This document shows positions 25,703-34,296 of a stretch of DNA of 64,000 bases, one piece after another. The DNA comes from Paenibacillus dakarensis (GTDB lineage: Bacteria; Bacillota; Bacilli; Paenibacillales; Paenibacillaceae): positions 1 through 64,000 of the forward strand of contig NZ_CDSE01000022.1 in the NCBI RefSeq assembly GCF_001373415.1, read 5' to 3'. The notes under the pieces are model-generated. The model was not told the DNA's origin. It ran no database searches and saw nothing but the letters and a program-made list of their open reading frames with translations. Each line of letters starts with the position of its first letter. The stretch's first letter is position 1. The translations under genes and the position numbers were made by a program.

Positions 25703-26260
25703 ATGAAACGTAAATTCGGAGATCGGGCGAATTGGCGCCGTATCACCCGCCGGCACTTCACTTCCCGTTATGTGGAATGTGATCAGTTTACGGGATATCT
25801 AACCTTATATACGATCTATGGCCTGAAGGAGCCTCTTTGGAAAACTTACGGGCAGCATACATACCGCATTGCGGATAAGGGGTATTCCTGGCTGCAGTAT
25901 TACCCGAAAGATAGTCACTTTATTGTGACAGCCATGTTCGATGACAAGAGGCATATCGTACAGTGGTATATCGACATATGCAAGAAGCAGGGTGTAACGG
26001 ATCAAGGAGTACCATGGTTTGATGATTTATACCTTGATATTGTGGTGAACAAGAACGGTGAGGTTTTTTTGCTGGATGAAGATGAACTGGAAGATGCTCT
26101 TCGGCGCAGTGATATTACGCGTGACGATTACCGTCAAGCAAAGGTTACGGCTCGTAATTTACTTAGGGCAATAGACGCACACGAATTTCCATACTTTATG
26201 ATGTCCCTTGAAGATCGTGACCTTTTGTTTCATAACGGAGAATTCAGGAGGAACAAGTAA
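25703..26260 (+). CDS. DUF402 domain protein (nucleotide phosphatase-like)
   Basis: The 185-residue protein matches the DUF402 fold pattern, with PWFDDLYLDIVVNKNGEVFLLDEDELEDAL holding several acidic residues expected to bind metal. Related Bacillus proteins (YgaC/Ntdp) hydrolyse nucleoside tri- and diphosphates, so a similar reaction is possible. The frame opens at ATG 25685, but that ATG overlaps the GGGGAGG site; ATG 25703 with about nine bases of spacing is better. The stop overlaps the next start as TAATG, so the two genes are coupled. Confidence 0.7.
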   Translation: MKRKFGDRANWRRITRRHFTSRYVECDQFTGYLTLYTIYGLKEPLWKTYGQHTYRIADKGYSWLQYYPKDSHFIVTAMFDDKRHIVQWYIDICKKQGVTDQGVPWFDDLYLDIVVNKNGEVFLLDEDELEDALRRSDITRDDYRQAKVTARNLLRAIDAHEFPYFMMSLEDRDLLFHNGEFRRNK

Positions 26261-26916
26261 TGCGTCAACTAGTGTACTTCGGGGCGAATGGATCGAAGGC
26301 TGTGAAAGGCCAACTTTGGATAAAAAGAAGCCTGTATACGGTTTTTCTTCTTATCTTCCTTGGGATCGTGTGGTCAGGATATGTATACTACCAGATTAAC
26401 AAGGCTGAGAGTACGGTAAAAGACAAAGCCGATGTCGGGATTATACTAGGCGCCTCCATGTGGGGGGATGCACCCAGTCCTGGGCTCAGGGAAAGACTCG
26501 AGCATGGACTAAAGCTTTATAAAGATGGCCTCTATCAATCCATCATTGTAACTGGAGGATTAGACGCACCTGGTTTGAAGTATACAGAAGCCGAAGGAAT
26601 GCGAAATTATCTTGTTGCAGCAGGAGTGCCGGAACAGGTCATCTATCTCGAAAATGAGGCAACAAGCACCTATGAGAATTTGTTGTTAAGCAAAGAAATT
26701 ATGAAGGAGCATGGCTGGTCGTCTGCGATCATAGTCACCCATGATTATCACGGGACGAGATCGCTCGAAGTCGCTAAGGTGCTTGGCTATAACGATCCGG
26801 AAATTTCGCTCACAACATCAACGGTCCTTCCAATGGCCAAGCATAAAACCCGTGAAGTTCTTGCTTATACGAAATGGACTGCAGATAAAATATTGATCGG
26901 GCTTGGTCTTAAGTGA
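26260..26916 (+). CDS. YdcF/SanA-type membrane protein (DUF218)
   Basis: The 218-residue protein has one N-terminal membrane helix (about residues 22-44) and an extracytoplasmic DUF218 domain. The family motifs are GIILGASMWGDAPSPGLRERL, IIVTGG, ENEATSTYENL and IIVTHDYH. DUF218 proteins (SanA, ElyC) affect envelope integrity, and the reaction is unknown. GGAGGAACAAG precedes the ATG, which shares a base with the previous stop codon. Confidence 0.78.
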   Translation: MRQLVYFGANGSKAVKGQLWIKRSLYTVFLLIFLGIVWSGYVYYQINKAESTVKDKADVGIILGASMWGDAPSPGLRERLEHGLKLYKDGLYQSIIVTGGLDAPGLKYTEAEGMRNYLVAAGVPEQVIYLENEATSTYENLLLSKEIMKEHGWSSAIIVTHDYHGTRSLEVAKVLGYNDPEISLTTSTVLPMAKHKTREVLAYTKWTADKILIGLGLK

Positions 26917-26995
26917 CGAAAACTTCTAATAACCCGCTTATAAATAGAATATATTGGAATAGATAGTCAGCCCTATGGATAATGAGGTGAGAGCT

Positions 26996-27976
26996 ATGAA
27001 TGGACGTGGAACGGCCGCAGGAAGTCGATCAGATGGACGGCCTTCCAGACAGATCAATGTCGTGCTCCGTAGTGCTGAAGCTCCAATTATCAGCTCTGCG
27101 GTTTCTGAACGCGAAACGGCCCCATCGCCGAGTCCATTGACACAGCATGGTCTATTCCAAGAAATTCAAAAAGAGCTCGACCTATTGGTTGGGCTTGATC
27201 AGATTAAAGAGCTGGTTTATGAGATTTACGCTCTGCTTCAAGTTGCCCGGATGCGGTCAGAAATGGGTTTGTTAAGTGGCGGGCATGTGTTTCATATGAT
27301 TTTTAAGGGGAATCCGGGTACAGGGAAAACCACGGTAGCCAGGATCATCGCCAAAATGTTTCAAAAGATGGGTGTACTCAGCAAGGGTCATTTGGTAGAG
27401 GTCGAGAGGGCGGACCTTGTGGGTGAATACATTGGGCACACGGCTCAGAAAACAAGAGACCTTGTGAAGAAAGCCATTGGCGGTATTTTGTTCATTGATG
27501 AAGCCTACAGCTTGGCAAGAGGCGGGGAGAAGGATTTTGGCAAGGAAGCGATTGATACCTTGGTGAAGTCTATGGAGGATCAAAAAAATCAGTTTGTGCT
27601 CATTTTGGCAGGCTATTCTGATGAGATTGATTATTTTATGAGCTGTAATCCTGGGCTTCATTCCCGTTTTCCGATACAAATGAATTTTCCGGATTATAAC
27701 ATGGACCAGTTGATTCAAATATCGGAGCTGATGGCCAAGGAGAGAGATTATATCCTTATGCCGCAGTCGATGATTAAAATGAAGGAGCATTTGGAGGCAG
27801 AAAAAGAAAATCAGATCCATGCATTCAGCAACGCACGCTATGTACGCAATGTAATTGAAAAAACAATCCGGAATCAGGCAGTTCGGCTACTGAACCAATA
27901 TGTTGCCGGAAATCCAAGCAAGCTGGAATTAATGACACTCCGCCCAGAGGATTTCAAATTGCCACCCAGGGTATAA
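26996..27976 (+). CDS. spoVK: Stage V sporulation protein K, AAA+ ATPase
   Basis: SpoVK is a mother-cell AAA+ ATPase needed for late sporulation. The 326-residue protein has Walker A GNPGTGKTT (from residue 105), Walker B GGILFIDEAYSLARGG, and arginine-finger and sensor-type stretches (NPGLHSRF). This is the CbxX/CfqX-like subtype. ATG 26996 was chosen because GAGGTGA lies at 26984-26990; a second ATG 21 bases upstream is less well placed. It sits upstream of hflX as in B. subtilis. Confidence 0.9.
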   Translation: MNGRGTAAGSRSDGRPSRQINVVLRSAEAPIISSAVSERETAPSPSPLTQHGLFQEIQKELDLLVGLDQIKELVYEIYALLQVARMRSEMGLLSGGHVFHMIFKGNPGTGKTTVARIIAKMFQKMGVLSKGHLVEVERADLVGEYIGHTAQKTRDLVKKAIGGILFIDEAYSLARGGEKDFGKEAIDTLVKSMEDQKNQFVLILAGYSDEIDYFMSCNPGLHSRFPIQMNFPDYNMDQLIQISELMAKERDYILMPQSMIKMKEHLEAEKENQIHAFSNARYVRNVIEKTIRNQAVRLLNQYVAGNPSKLELMTLRPEDFKLPPRV

Positions 27977-28040
27977 AGTAATATACAAATTCAATAGCAG
28001 GGTTGTTCAAGTGAACAACGTTCTTAAAGGAGTAATGATT

Positions 28041-29327
28041 ATGGCAAATGAGCTGCATGAGACGAAGACGAATCTGCCGGACAAAGCGATATTGGTGAGT
28101 CTTGTAACCGACGAAGTAAAAAAATCGGGAATCAATCCGGAGCATTCACTTCAAGAGTTGGTACAGTTAGCCGAAACCGCCGGGGTTGAAGTTCTGGAAG
28201 TCATTACACAGAATCGTGAAACACCTGATACGAAATGGTTCGTAGGTAAAGGTAAGGTTGAAGAGCTTCGCATGGCTATTGATAGCCTCGGAGCGAATAC
28301 AGCTATTTTTGATCAGGAGCTGTCAGGAGCGCAGGTTCGCAATTTGGAAGAAGCTTTAGACGTTAAAATCATTGATAGAACCCAATTAATTCTGGATATA
28401 TTCGCACAAAGAGCCAAAACGCGGGAAGGGATCATTCAGGTTGAACTGGCTCAGCACAGTTATTTGCTGCCGCGTCTATCTGGTCATGGCAAGAACCTTT
28501 CCCGGCTCGGAGGCGGTATCGGTACGAGAGGTCCCGGTGAGAGCAAGCTTGAAACAGACCGCCGTCATATCAGAGGCCGCATCAGTGATCTCAAACGTCA
28601 ACTGGATGAGATTATGAAGCACCGGGTGCTGCAGCGTGAACGCCGCAAGAAGACAGGGACTGTGCAAGTGGCATTGGTTGGTTACACGAACGCAGGCAAG
28701 TCGACATTACTTAATCGTTTGACGGCTGCCGATGTTTATATTGAAAACCAGCTTTTTGCGACACTGGATCCTACTTCACGTGTTCTGGAACTGCCGAGCG
28801 GCAAAGAGGTAGTGCTTACAGATACCGTAGGATTTATTCAAAATCTTCCGCACGACCTTGTCGCCGCTTTTCGAGCGACGCTTGAGGAGGCCAACGAAGC
28901 GGATTTGATTCTGCATGTCGTTGATGCTTCTTCTGAAATGCGAGAGGAGCAGATGGAGGTTGTACAGTCCATTCTGGAAGAGCTGGGTGCCGGAGATAAA
29001 CCGCAGCTTGTTCTGTTTAACAAAAAGGATGAGTGCAGACCAGAGCAGTTAGAAATGCTGCCTTCAGGGGAAGGTTACTTGAAGATCAGCGCTTTTAATG
29101 ATAGCGATTTGGAAGCCGTGCGTTATGCGATACAGGAACATCTATCGGGTGGCATTGTGAAGTTTCGTATCCCCGCCGACAGGGGAGACGTTAGCTCTGT
29201 ACTTTACCGCATCGGGGATGTCGTTGAGCAGACTTTTGAAGATAATGATATTGTTTATGATGTTCGAATTAATAAGGCAGATTACGAAAAAATGGGCTAC
29301 ATGCTAAAGGATTATATTGAACAATAG
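28041..29327 (+). CDS. hflX: Ribosome-associated GTPase HflX
   Basis: HflX splits stalled 70S ribosomes in other bacteria. The 428-residue protein has the N-terminal HflX domain (WFVGKGKVEEL, then QVRNLEEALDVKIIDRTQLILDIFAQRA), a coiled linker and a G domain. The G domain shows GYTNAGKSTLLNRL (from residue 214), DTVGFIQNLPHDLVAAF and NKKD. AAAGGAG at 28026-28032 favours ATG 28041 over ATG 28035 and the earlier in-frame codons. It follows spoVK closely and precedes the PLP enzyme gene. Confidence 0.93.
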   Translation: MANELHETKTNLPDKAILVSLVTDEVKKSGINPEHSLQELVQLAETAGVEVLEVITQNRETPDTKWFVGKGKVEELRMAIDSLGANTAIFDQELSGAQVRNLEEALDVKIIDRTQLILDIFAQRAKTREGIIQVELAQHSYLLPRLSGHGKNLSRLGGGIGTRGPGESKLETDRRHIRGRISDLKRQLDEIMKHRVLQRERRKKTGTVQVALVGYTNAGKSTLLNRLTAADVYIENQLFATLDPTSRVLELPSGKEVVLTDTVGFIQNLPHDLVAAFRATLEEANEADLILHVVDASSEMREEQMEVVQSILEELGAGDKPQLVLFNKKDECRPEQLEMLPSGEGYLKISAFNDSDLEAVRYAIQEHLSGGIVKFRIPADRGDVSSVLYRIGDVVEQTFEDNDIVYDVRINKADYEKMGYMLKDYIEQ

Positions 29328-29376
29328 AATACAGCCAAAAATATATTAGAGCTTCTAGAGGAGAGAACCGTACGTC

Positions 29377-30630
29377 ATGGTAAGATTTTCGCAAGAAATT
29401 GAAGAACTGAGTTTATTAGCAGAGCGTAAGATTTCAAGTCAGATTCAAGAAATAGACCGAATTGTGGATCGTAATCAGTGGAAAGTGATTGAGGCGTTTC
29501 AACGTAATAAGGTTAGTGATTTTCACTTTTCCGGTTCGACCGGTTATGCTTACAATGACCGGGGGCGGGAAGTTATAGACGAAGTATATGCAGATGTATT
29601 CGGGGCCGAATCGGCCCTGGTACGTCCTCATTTTGCTTCTGGGACACATACGATTTCTACAGCATTATTCGGCGTGCTTCGTCCCGGAGATGAGCTGTTA
29701 TACATAACAGGACGTCCGTATGACACCCTCCATAAAGTTATCGGTGAAGCAGGGGATGGAACGGGATCTCTGAAGGATTTTGGCATTGAATACTGTGAAG
29801 TAAGCCTGCTTGAAGATGGAGGAATTGACTGGAAGGGTGTAAGTGAGGCAATAAGCTCCAAAACGAAGGTTATCGGAATCCAGCGTTCTCGCGGATATGA
29901 CTGGCGTTCGTCTTTTACAGTTCAAGAGATTGGGGTCATGGTGGAAAAAGTAAAGGCAATTAAACCGGACGTCATTGTATTCGTAGATAACTGTTACGGT
30001 GAATTTACGGAGGAGCTTGAGCCGACCCAGGTCGGTGTGGATATAATGGCAGGTTCATTAATTAAAAATCCCGGCGGCGGGATTGCAGAAACAGGCGGCT
30101 ATATTTGCGGGAAACAGAAGTATGTAGATCAGGCTGCTTACCGTTTGACAGCTCCTGGAATAGGCCGTGAAGTGGGGGCAATGCTGGGGACAACCCGAGG
30201 GATTTATCAGGGACTATTCCTTGCTCCGAATACAGTTGGACAAGCGGTGAAAGGCAGCGTTTATGCTGCAGCCTTATTTGAAGAAGTGGGTTTTGTGACC
30301 AAGCCGGCATGGAATGAGAAAAGGACAGATCTTATTCAGGCTGTATCGTTTTCCGGCCCGGAGCATTTGATCGCCTTCGTTCAAGGGATTCAACGAGCTG
30401 CTGCGGTGGATAGTCATGTCGTGCCGGAACCATGGGACATGCCAGGCTACGAACATCCTGTGATCATGGCAGCAGGGACATTCATTCAAGGCGGAAGCCT
30501 GGAATTGTCTGCTGATGCACCAATTCGGGAGCCATACATCGGATATATGCAGGGAGGGCTCACTTACTCTCATGTTAAATACGGAGTACTGATGGCACTC
30601 CAAACGATGAAGGAAAGAAATTTGTTGTAA
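29377..30630 (+). CDS. Methionine gamma-lyase family PLP enzyme (YnbB, aluminium-resistance type)
   Basis: The 417-residue protein is a fold-type I PLP enzyme of the YnbB/aluminium-resistance group. The PLP lysine lies in GSLIKNPGGGIAETGGYI and the aspartate in VIVFVDNCYGEF. The FSGSTGYAYNDRGREVIDEVYADVFGAE and RPHFASGTHTI stretches are typical. The natural substrate is unknown; a C-S lyase reaction is suggested by family. GAGGAGAG precedes the ATG. The position between hflX and glnR matches B. subtilis. Confidence 0.85.
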   Translation: MVRFSQEIEELSLLAERKISSQIQEIDRIVDRNQWKVIEAFQRNKVSDFHFSGSTGYAYNDRGREVIDEVYADVFGAESALVRPHFASGTHTISTALFGVLRPGDELLYITGRPYDTLHKVIGEAGDGTGSLKDFGIEYCEVSLLEDGGIDWKGVSEAISSKTKVIGIQRSRGYDWRSSFTVQEIGVMVEKVKAIKPDVIVFVDNCYGEFTEELEPTQVGVDIMAGSLIKNPGGGIAETGGYICGKQKYVDQAAYRLTAPGIGREVGAMLGTTRGIYQGLFLAPNTVGQAVKGSVYAAALFEEVGFVTKPAWNEKRTDLIQAVSFSGPEHLIAFVQGIQRAAAVDSHVVPEPWDMPGYEHPVIMAAGTFIQGGSLELSADAPIREPYIGYMQGGLTYSHVKYGVLMALQTMKERNLL

Positions 30631-30640
30631 GGTTTCCTGA

Positions 30641-30677
30641 CATGTTGTTGACATGTGATATCAGAAAAGCTTACAAT
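30641..30677 (+). promoter_or_regulatory. glnRA promoter with overlapping palindromes
   Basis: TTGACA at 30648-30653 and TACAAT at 30672-30677 are 18 bp apart, about 40 bp before glnR. Two copies of ACATGT flank TGTTG across the -35. A canonical GlnR box (TGTnA-N7-TnACA) is not clearly present, so GlnR autoregulation here is only possible. Confidence 0.6.
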
Positions 30678-30713
30678 GATACAGGATAGATCACTTGGAA
30701 GGTTGATGAAGAT

Positions 30714-31124
30714 ATGGGTGATGAGATTCGTAGAAATATGGCTTTGTTTCCGATTGGGATTGTCATGAAGCTCACCGATTTGTCAGCCAGGCAGATCCGG
30801 TATTATGAGCAGCATGATTTGATCGTGCCTGCCCGGACATCTGGCAATCAGCGCTTATTCTCGTTCAACGATGTTGAACGCCTTCTTGAGATTAAGGCTT
30901 TGATTGAGAAGGGCGTAAATATTGCAGGAATTAAGCAGGTGATGAATCCGGTATCGAAAGAATCGGAGGAGGCTACCGTAATTACCCCTGACACAGAGAA
31001 TAAACGCAGGGAAATGTCGGAATCACAGCTCCGCCGCCTGTTACGGCAGGAATTGATTACGGCTAAAAGGCCGGGACAAGTTTCTTTAATTCAAGGAGAA
31101 CTTTCCCGCTTTTATAAAAAATAA
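30714..31124 (+). CDS. glnR: MerR-type nitrogen regulator GlnR
   Basis: GlnR represses glutamine synthetase and other nitrogen genes when nitrogen is plentiful, using feedback-inhibited GlnA as its sensor. The 136-residue protein has a MerR winged helix ([26 protein letters not shown], then [33 protein letters not shown]). Its C-terminal tail, which in B. subtilis inhibits dimerisation, is also present. The ATG follows an imperfect AAGGTTGATG site. glnA follows after 26 bp and both are one operon. Confidence 0.92.
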   Translation: MGDEIRRNMALFPIGIVMKLTDLSARQIRYYEQHDLIVPARTSGNQRLFSFNDVERLLEIKALIEKGVNIAGIKQVMNPVSKESEEATVITPDTENKRREMSESQLRRLLRQELITAKRPGQVSLIQGELSRFYKK

Positions 31125-31150
31125 AGAAAAAGTGTAAGGGAGAGGATAGA

Positions 31151-32479
31151 GTGAGTTATTCGAAAGAAGATATTCTGCGTATTGCTAAGGAAGAGAACGT
31201 TAGGTTTATCCGCTTGCAGTTCACGGACTTGCTGGGTACGATCAAGAATGTGGAGATTCCTGTAAGCCAATTGCCTAAGGCTCTTGATAACAAAATGATG
31301 TTTGATGGCTCATCTATCGAAGGTTATGTACGGATTGAAGAATCGGATATGTACCTATATCCTGATCTCGATACATGGGTTATCTTCCCTTGGGTTTCGG
31401 AAGATCGTGTGGCTCGCCTGATTTGTGATATTTATATGCCGGATGGCACTCCGTTTGAGGGTGACCCGCGGTATATTTTGAAGAGAAGCTTGAAAGAAGC
31501 GGAAGAAATGGGCTTCACTTCGATGAATGTTGGACCAGAACCGGAGTTTTTCTTGTTCAAAACGGATGAAAAAGGCAACCCTACGATGGAGCTCAATGAC
31601 CAAGGCGGATACTTTGACCTTGCTCCAACCGATCTCGGTGAGAACTGCCGCCGTGATATCGTGCTTACACTGGAAGAAATGGGATTCGAAATTGAAGCAT
31701 CCCATCACGAAGTTGCCCCAGGGCAGCATGAGATCGATTTTAAATATGCCAATGCCGTTAAAGCGGCTGACCAGATTCAAACATTTAAGCTCGTTGTTAA
31801 AACCATTGCTCGTCAGCACGGCCTGATTGCAACATTTATGCCGAAACCGCTGTTTGGAGTGGCCGGTTCGGGTATGCACTGCAATATATCCCTCTTTAAC
31901 GGGAAAGAAAATATGTTCGTGGATGTAAACGATGAGCTGGGTCTTAGTGATACAGCCCGCTACTTCATGGCTGGTGAATTGAAGCATGCACGTGCTTTTG
32001 CTGCGATCACGAACCCTACGGTTAACTCGTACAAACGTCTTGTACCAGGATACGAAGCACCTTGTTATGTAGCATGGTCTGCAAGTAACCGCAGTCCGAT
32101 GATCCGTATTCCGGCTTCACGCGGAATAAGCACGCGAATTGAATTGCGTAACCCGGACCCATCTGCGAATCCTTACTTGGCTTTGGCCGTTATGCTTAAA
32201 GCGGGCCTGGATGGGGTTAAACGTAAACTTCCGCTGCCAGCACCGATCGACCGTAACATTTATGTGATGACGGAAGAGGAACGGATTGAAGAAGGCATCC
32301 CAAGTCTGCCTGCAGATCTGAAAGAATCGATTAATGAACTTATTCGTAACGAAGTTATCTGTGAAGCTCTAGGCGATCATGCATTATCACACTTCTATGA
32401 GTTGAAAGAAATCGAGTGGGATATGTACCGCACACAGGTTCATACTTGGGAACGCGATCAATACATGACGATGTACTAA
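31151..32479 (+). CDS. glnA: Glutamine synthetase type I
   Basis: GlnA makes glutamine from glutamate, ammonia and ATP, and as a dodecamer it also signals to GlnR. The 442-residue protein has the beta-Grasp N-terminus ([21 protein letters not shown] and [12 protein letters not shown]). The catalytic motifs [50 protein letters not shown] and [25 protein letters not shown] are all present. The length matches GSI-alpha enzymes that lack the adenylylation site. The GTG start has AGGGAGAGG upstream. A terminator follows. Confidence 0.97.
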   Translation: MSYSKEDILRIAKEENVRFIRLQFTDLLGTIKNVEIPVSQLPKALDNKMMFDGSSIEGYVRIEESDMYLYPDLDTWVIFPWVSEDRVARLICDIYMPDGTPFEGDPRYILKRSLKEAEEMGFTSMNVGPEPEFFLFKTDEKGNPTMELNDQGGYFDLAPTDLGENCRRDIVLTLEEMGFEIEASHHEVAPGQHEIDFKYANAVKAADQIQTFKLVVKTIARQHGLIATFMPKPLFGVAGSGMHCNISLFNGKENMFVDVNDELGLSDTARYFMAGELKHARAFAAITNPTVNSYKRLVPGYEAPCYVAWSASNRSPMIRIPASRGISTRIELRNPDPSANPYLALAVMLKAGLDGVKRKLPLPAPIDRNIYVMTEEERIEEGIPSLPADLKESINELIRNEVICEALGDHALSHFYELKEIEWDMYRTQVHTWERDQYMTMY

Positions 32480-32486
32480 AATTGGA

Positions 32487-32519
32487 AGCTCTTGGCGCTG
32501 TAGGCGCTGAGGGCTTTTT
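32487..32519 (+). terminator. Terminator after glnA
   Basis: AGCTCTTGGCGC pairs, with wobbles and mismatches, with GCGCTGAGGGCT around a short loop, followed by TTTTT. Confidence 0.65.
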
Positions 32520-32560
32520 ATATAGGCTGTAGGGGAGTGGTGGGTTAATTTTTATGTCTT

Positions 32561-32581
32561 TGCCCCCATACTGCCCCCATG
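32561..32581. repeat. 10-bp tandem direct repeat
   Basis: TGCCCCCATA is followed after one base by TGCCCCCATG, in a gap between glnA and lexA. No gene is seen there. Confidence 0.5.
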
Positions 32582-32643
32582 GATTTATATGAATTGATTG
32601 TGATATTGATGAATCGAATCTATTTACGGACAATAAACAGAAA

Positions 32644-32680
32644 AAAGCTGCCACTTGTTCAAATGACAAGTGGCAGCTTT
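32644..32680 (-). terminator. Terminator after lexA
   Basis: AAAGCTGCCACTTGT pairs perfectly with ACAAGTGGCAGCTTT around a seven-base loop. The A-run at 32640-32646 gives a U-tract on the minus strand. Confidence 0.88.
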
Positions 32681-32703
32681 CATTGGTCTTACCCAAATAA
32701 ATG

Positions 32704-33330
32704 CTAGTGGATATCTCTAAAAACGCCAACAACTTTACCGAGAATGGTAACATGATTCAAGCGAAGCGGTTCATAAATCGGGTTCTCCGGCTGGAGACGA
32801 ACATGATCTTTCTCTTTATAGAAGGTCTTGACAGTAGCTTCATCATCCTCAGTCATTGCGACAACAATATCGCCGTTATCAGCGGTTTGCTGTTGACGGA
32901 CAATGACATAGTCACCGTTGTAGATGCCGGCTTCAACCATACTATCACCAACAACAGTTAACATAAATACTTTACTGTCACCTACAAAATGCTGCGGCAG
33001 CGGGAAATAATCTTCAATGTTCTCCGTTGCAGTAATAGGAACCCCGGCAGTAACCTTACCAACAACAGGCACCCTGGAGATCGTATGAGTGAATAAATTG
33101 CTGTTCTCTGATTCTTCTTGGCCAAGCAGCTCAATGGCTCTTGGTTTCGTAGGGTCACGGCGGATTAAACCCTTCTTCTCAAGACGGTCTAGATGACCAT
33201 GTACTGTTGAGCTGGAAGCTAGTCCAACAGCTTCACCGATTTCTCGTACGGAAGGCGGATAGCCTTTACTCCGAACTTCGTTGCGGATAAACTCCAAAAT
33301 CGCCATCTGGCGGCTGGATATCTTCGACAT
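32704..33330 (-). CDS. lexA: SOS repressor LexA
   Basis: LexA represses DNA-damage genes and cleaves itself when RecA filaments form. The 208-residue protein has an N-terminal winged helix ([23 protein letters not shown]). The cleavage bond lies between Ala95 and Gly96 (KVTAGVPI), and the S24-type protease dyad is Ser130 (GDSM) and Lys168 (ATVKTF). Its promoter carries a LexA box in the spacer, so it should be autoregulated. It is divergent from yneA as in B. subtilis. Confidence 0.97.
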   Translation of the reverse strand: MSKISSRQMAILEFIRNEVRSKGYPPSVREIGEAVGLASSSTVHGHLDRLEKKGLIRRDPTKPRAIELLGQEESENSNLFTHTISRVPVVGKVTAGVPITATENIEDYFPLPQHFVGDSKVFMLTVVGDSMVEAGIYNGDYVIVRQQQTADNGDIVVAMTEDDEATVKTFYKEKDHVRLQPENPIYEPLRLNHVTILGKVVGVFRDIH

Positions 33331-33364
33331 TCCGTATCAACCCCATTTAGTAACGTTTGGGAAA

Positions 33365-33393
33365 ATTATATCATAGAACTTCCGTTCGTACAA
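33365..33393 (-). promoter_or_regulatory. lexA promoter with LexA box 1 in the spacer
   Basis: On the minus strand TTGTAC (33393-33388) and TATAAT (33370-33365) are exactly 17 bp apart. The LexA-type site AGAACTTCCGTTCG (33375-33388), one base from the consensus CGAAC-N4-GTTCG, fills the spacer. This is direct evidence for autorepression. Confidence 0.85.
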
Positions 33394-33415
33394 ACATAAG
33401 TTCTAAAATTTTTTC

Positions 33416-33429
33416 GGAACATTCGTTCG
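33416..33429. promoter_or_regulatory. LexA-type box 2
   Basis: GGAACATTCGTTCG is one base from CGAAC-N4-GTTCG. It lies midway between the lexA and yneA promoters and could serve both. Confidence 0.75.
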
Positions 33430-33438
33430 TAAAAACTA

Positions 33439-33467
33439 TTGAATCAAACAAGTGTTCGTGTTATATT
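33439..33467 (+). promoter_or_regulatory. yneA promoter with LexA box 3 in the spacer
   Basis: TTGAAT (33439-33444) and TATATT (33462-33467) are 17 bp apart, and CAAACAAGTGTTCG (33445-33458) fills the spacer. Repression by LexA is expected. Confidence 0.8.
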
Positions 33468-33478
33468 GATTTCATAAG

Positions 33479-33492
33479 AGAACGCTTGTTTG
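33479..33492. promoter_or_regulatory. LexA-type box 4 near the yneA transcription start
   Basis: AGAACGCTTGTTTG resembles CGAAC-N4-GTTCG with two differences. It begins about 12 bp after the -10, so it would cover the start of the transcript and part of the ribosome binding site. Confidence 0.6.
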
Positions 33493-33506
33493 GGAGATGA
33501 TTGAAG

Positions 33507-33872
33507 ATGAGATACACTACATACCGCAGTATTTACGAAGGACAGACTCAGGAAGAAACACATATACAGAACACATTATGGAATCGTACGATAGAATTGA
33601 TGAAAACGGGTATCGGAAGGTTTATACTTGTGATTTTGATTTTGGTATCAGGCTGGACTGGAGCGTTTTCGGTTTTTGCAGGTGGATTGGAGAAACCGGT
33701 CGCAGAGAAGAATGTTATTGTACAGCCTGGCGACTCACTATGGAGCATTGCCGCAGCCAATAAACCTGATGACATGGATACAAGGAAGTATATCAGCTCT
33801 ATCAGTAAGTTTAATGAACTGAAGGGGCCGGATATTCAAGCTGGCGATGTACTGGCTCTGCCTGTATGGTGA
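33507..33872 (+). CDS. yneA: SOS cell-division suppressor YneA
   Basis: YneA blocks septation during SOS in B. subtilis. The 121-residue protein has a cytoplasmic N-terminus, one membrane helix (about residues 37-58) and an external LysM domain (VIVQPGDSLWSIAAANKP through LALPVW). In YneA the LysM domain is thought to anchor it to the wall near the division site. ATG 33507 has GGGAG ten bases upstream; TTG 33501 in the same frame is an alternative start. Its promoter carries two LexA boxes. The Bacillus resolvase gene yneB that normally follows is not here. Confidence 0.88.
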   Translation: MRYTTYRSIYEGQTQEETHIQNTLWNRTIELMKTGIGRFILVILILVSGWTGAFSVFAGGLEKPVAEKNVIVQPGDSLWSIAAANKPDDMDTRKYISSISKFNELKGPDIQAGDVLALPVW

Positions 33873-33920
33873 ATGAAATGTCATCTCTTTACATCCATTC
33901 ATAAATGGTATGAATAATGG

Positions 33921-33986
33921 TATAATAGAATAAGAGCGCGCATGTACGAGCTTGGTAAGGAATCGATTCCTTGACAAGCTCTTTTT
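33921..33986 (+). terminator. Terminator between yneA and the ynzC-like gene, after a TATAAT element
   Basis: GAGCTTG (33948-33954) pairs with CAAGCTC (33975-33981) and the inner AAGGAATCGATTCCTT is a palindrome; TTTTT follows. TATAAT at 33921-33926 has a poor -35 (TTCATA at 33898). Either yneA ends here, or the next gene has its own promoter with an attenuator. Confidence 0.7.
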
Positions 33987-34029
33987 CACATGTCAAAGTT
34001 AAAAGTGAATTTTTATTGGAGGCGAAATA

Positions 34030-34230
34030 ATGGATATCGATGCATTGGTTGAACGTATTAACGTTCTTGCTAGAAAGCACAAAAAAGAAGGCTTGACGGA
34101 GGATGAGCATAAAGAGCGTTCAGAACTTCGTGAAATCTATCTTAATAATATTCGGAGAAACTTCCGGCAGCAGTTGGAATCCATCGAATGGGTAGAAGAA
34201 GAGAATAAAGGTCCTGGTCTGCAGCATTAA
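34030..34230 (+). CDS. DUF896 family protein (YnzC-like)
   Basis: The 66-residue protein reads LVERINVLARKHKKEGLTEDEHKERSELREIYL, the DUF896 signature of YnzC, whose solution structure is a helical hairpin in B. subtilis. Its function is unknown. In Bacillus it belongs to the SOS operon yneA-yneB-ynzC; here yneB is missing and a terminator separates it from yneA. TTGGAGGCG lies before the ATG. Confidence 0.82.
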   Translation: MDIDALVERINVLARKHKKEGLTEDEHKERSELREIYLNNIRRNFRQQLESIEWVEEENKGPGLQH

Positions 34231-34296
34231 GGATGACTGACTGTCTGTTCGAGAATTCTTTATATTAATTGAACAATTGCGAATAGGGGGAGACGC

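Noticed and set aside
31355..31987. 210-residue minus-strand ORF
   Set aside because: Antisense to glnA, whose frame carries all catalytic motifs.
32355..32753. 132-residue minus-strand ORF over the end of glnA and the lexA gap
   Set aside because: No ribosome binding site; most of it is the reverse of glnA. The repeat in the gap is reported separately.
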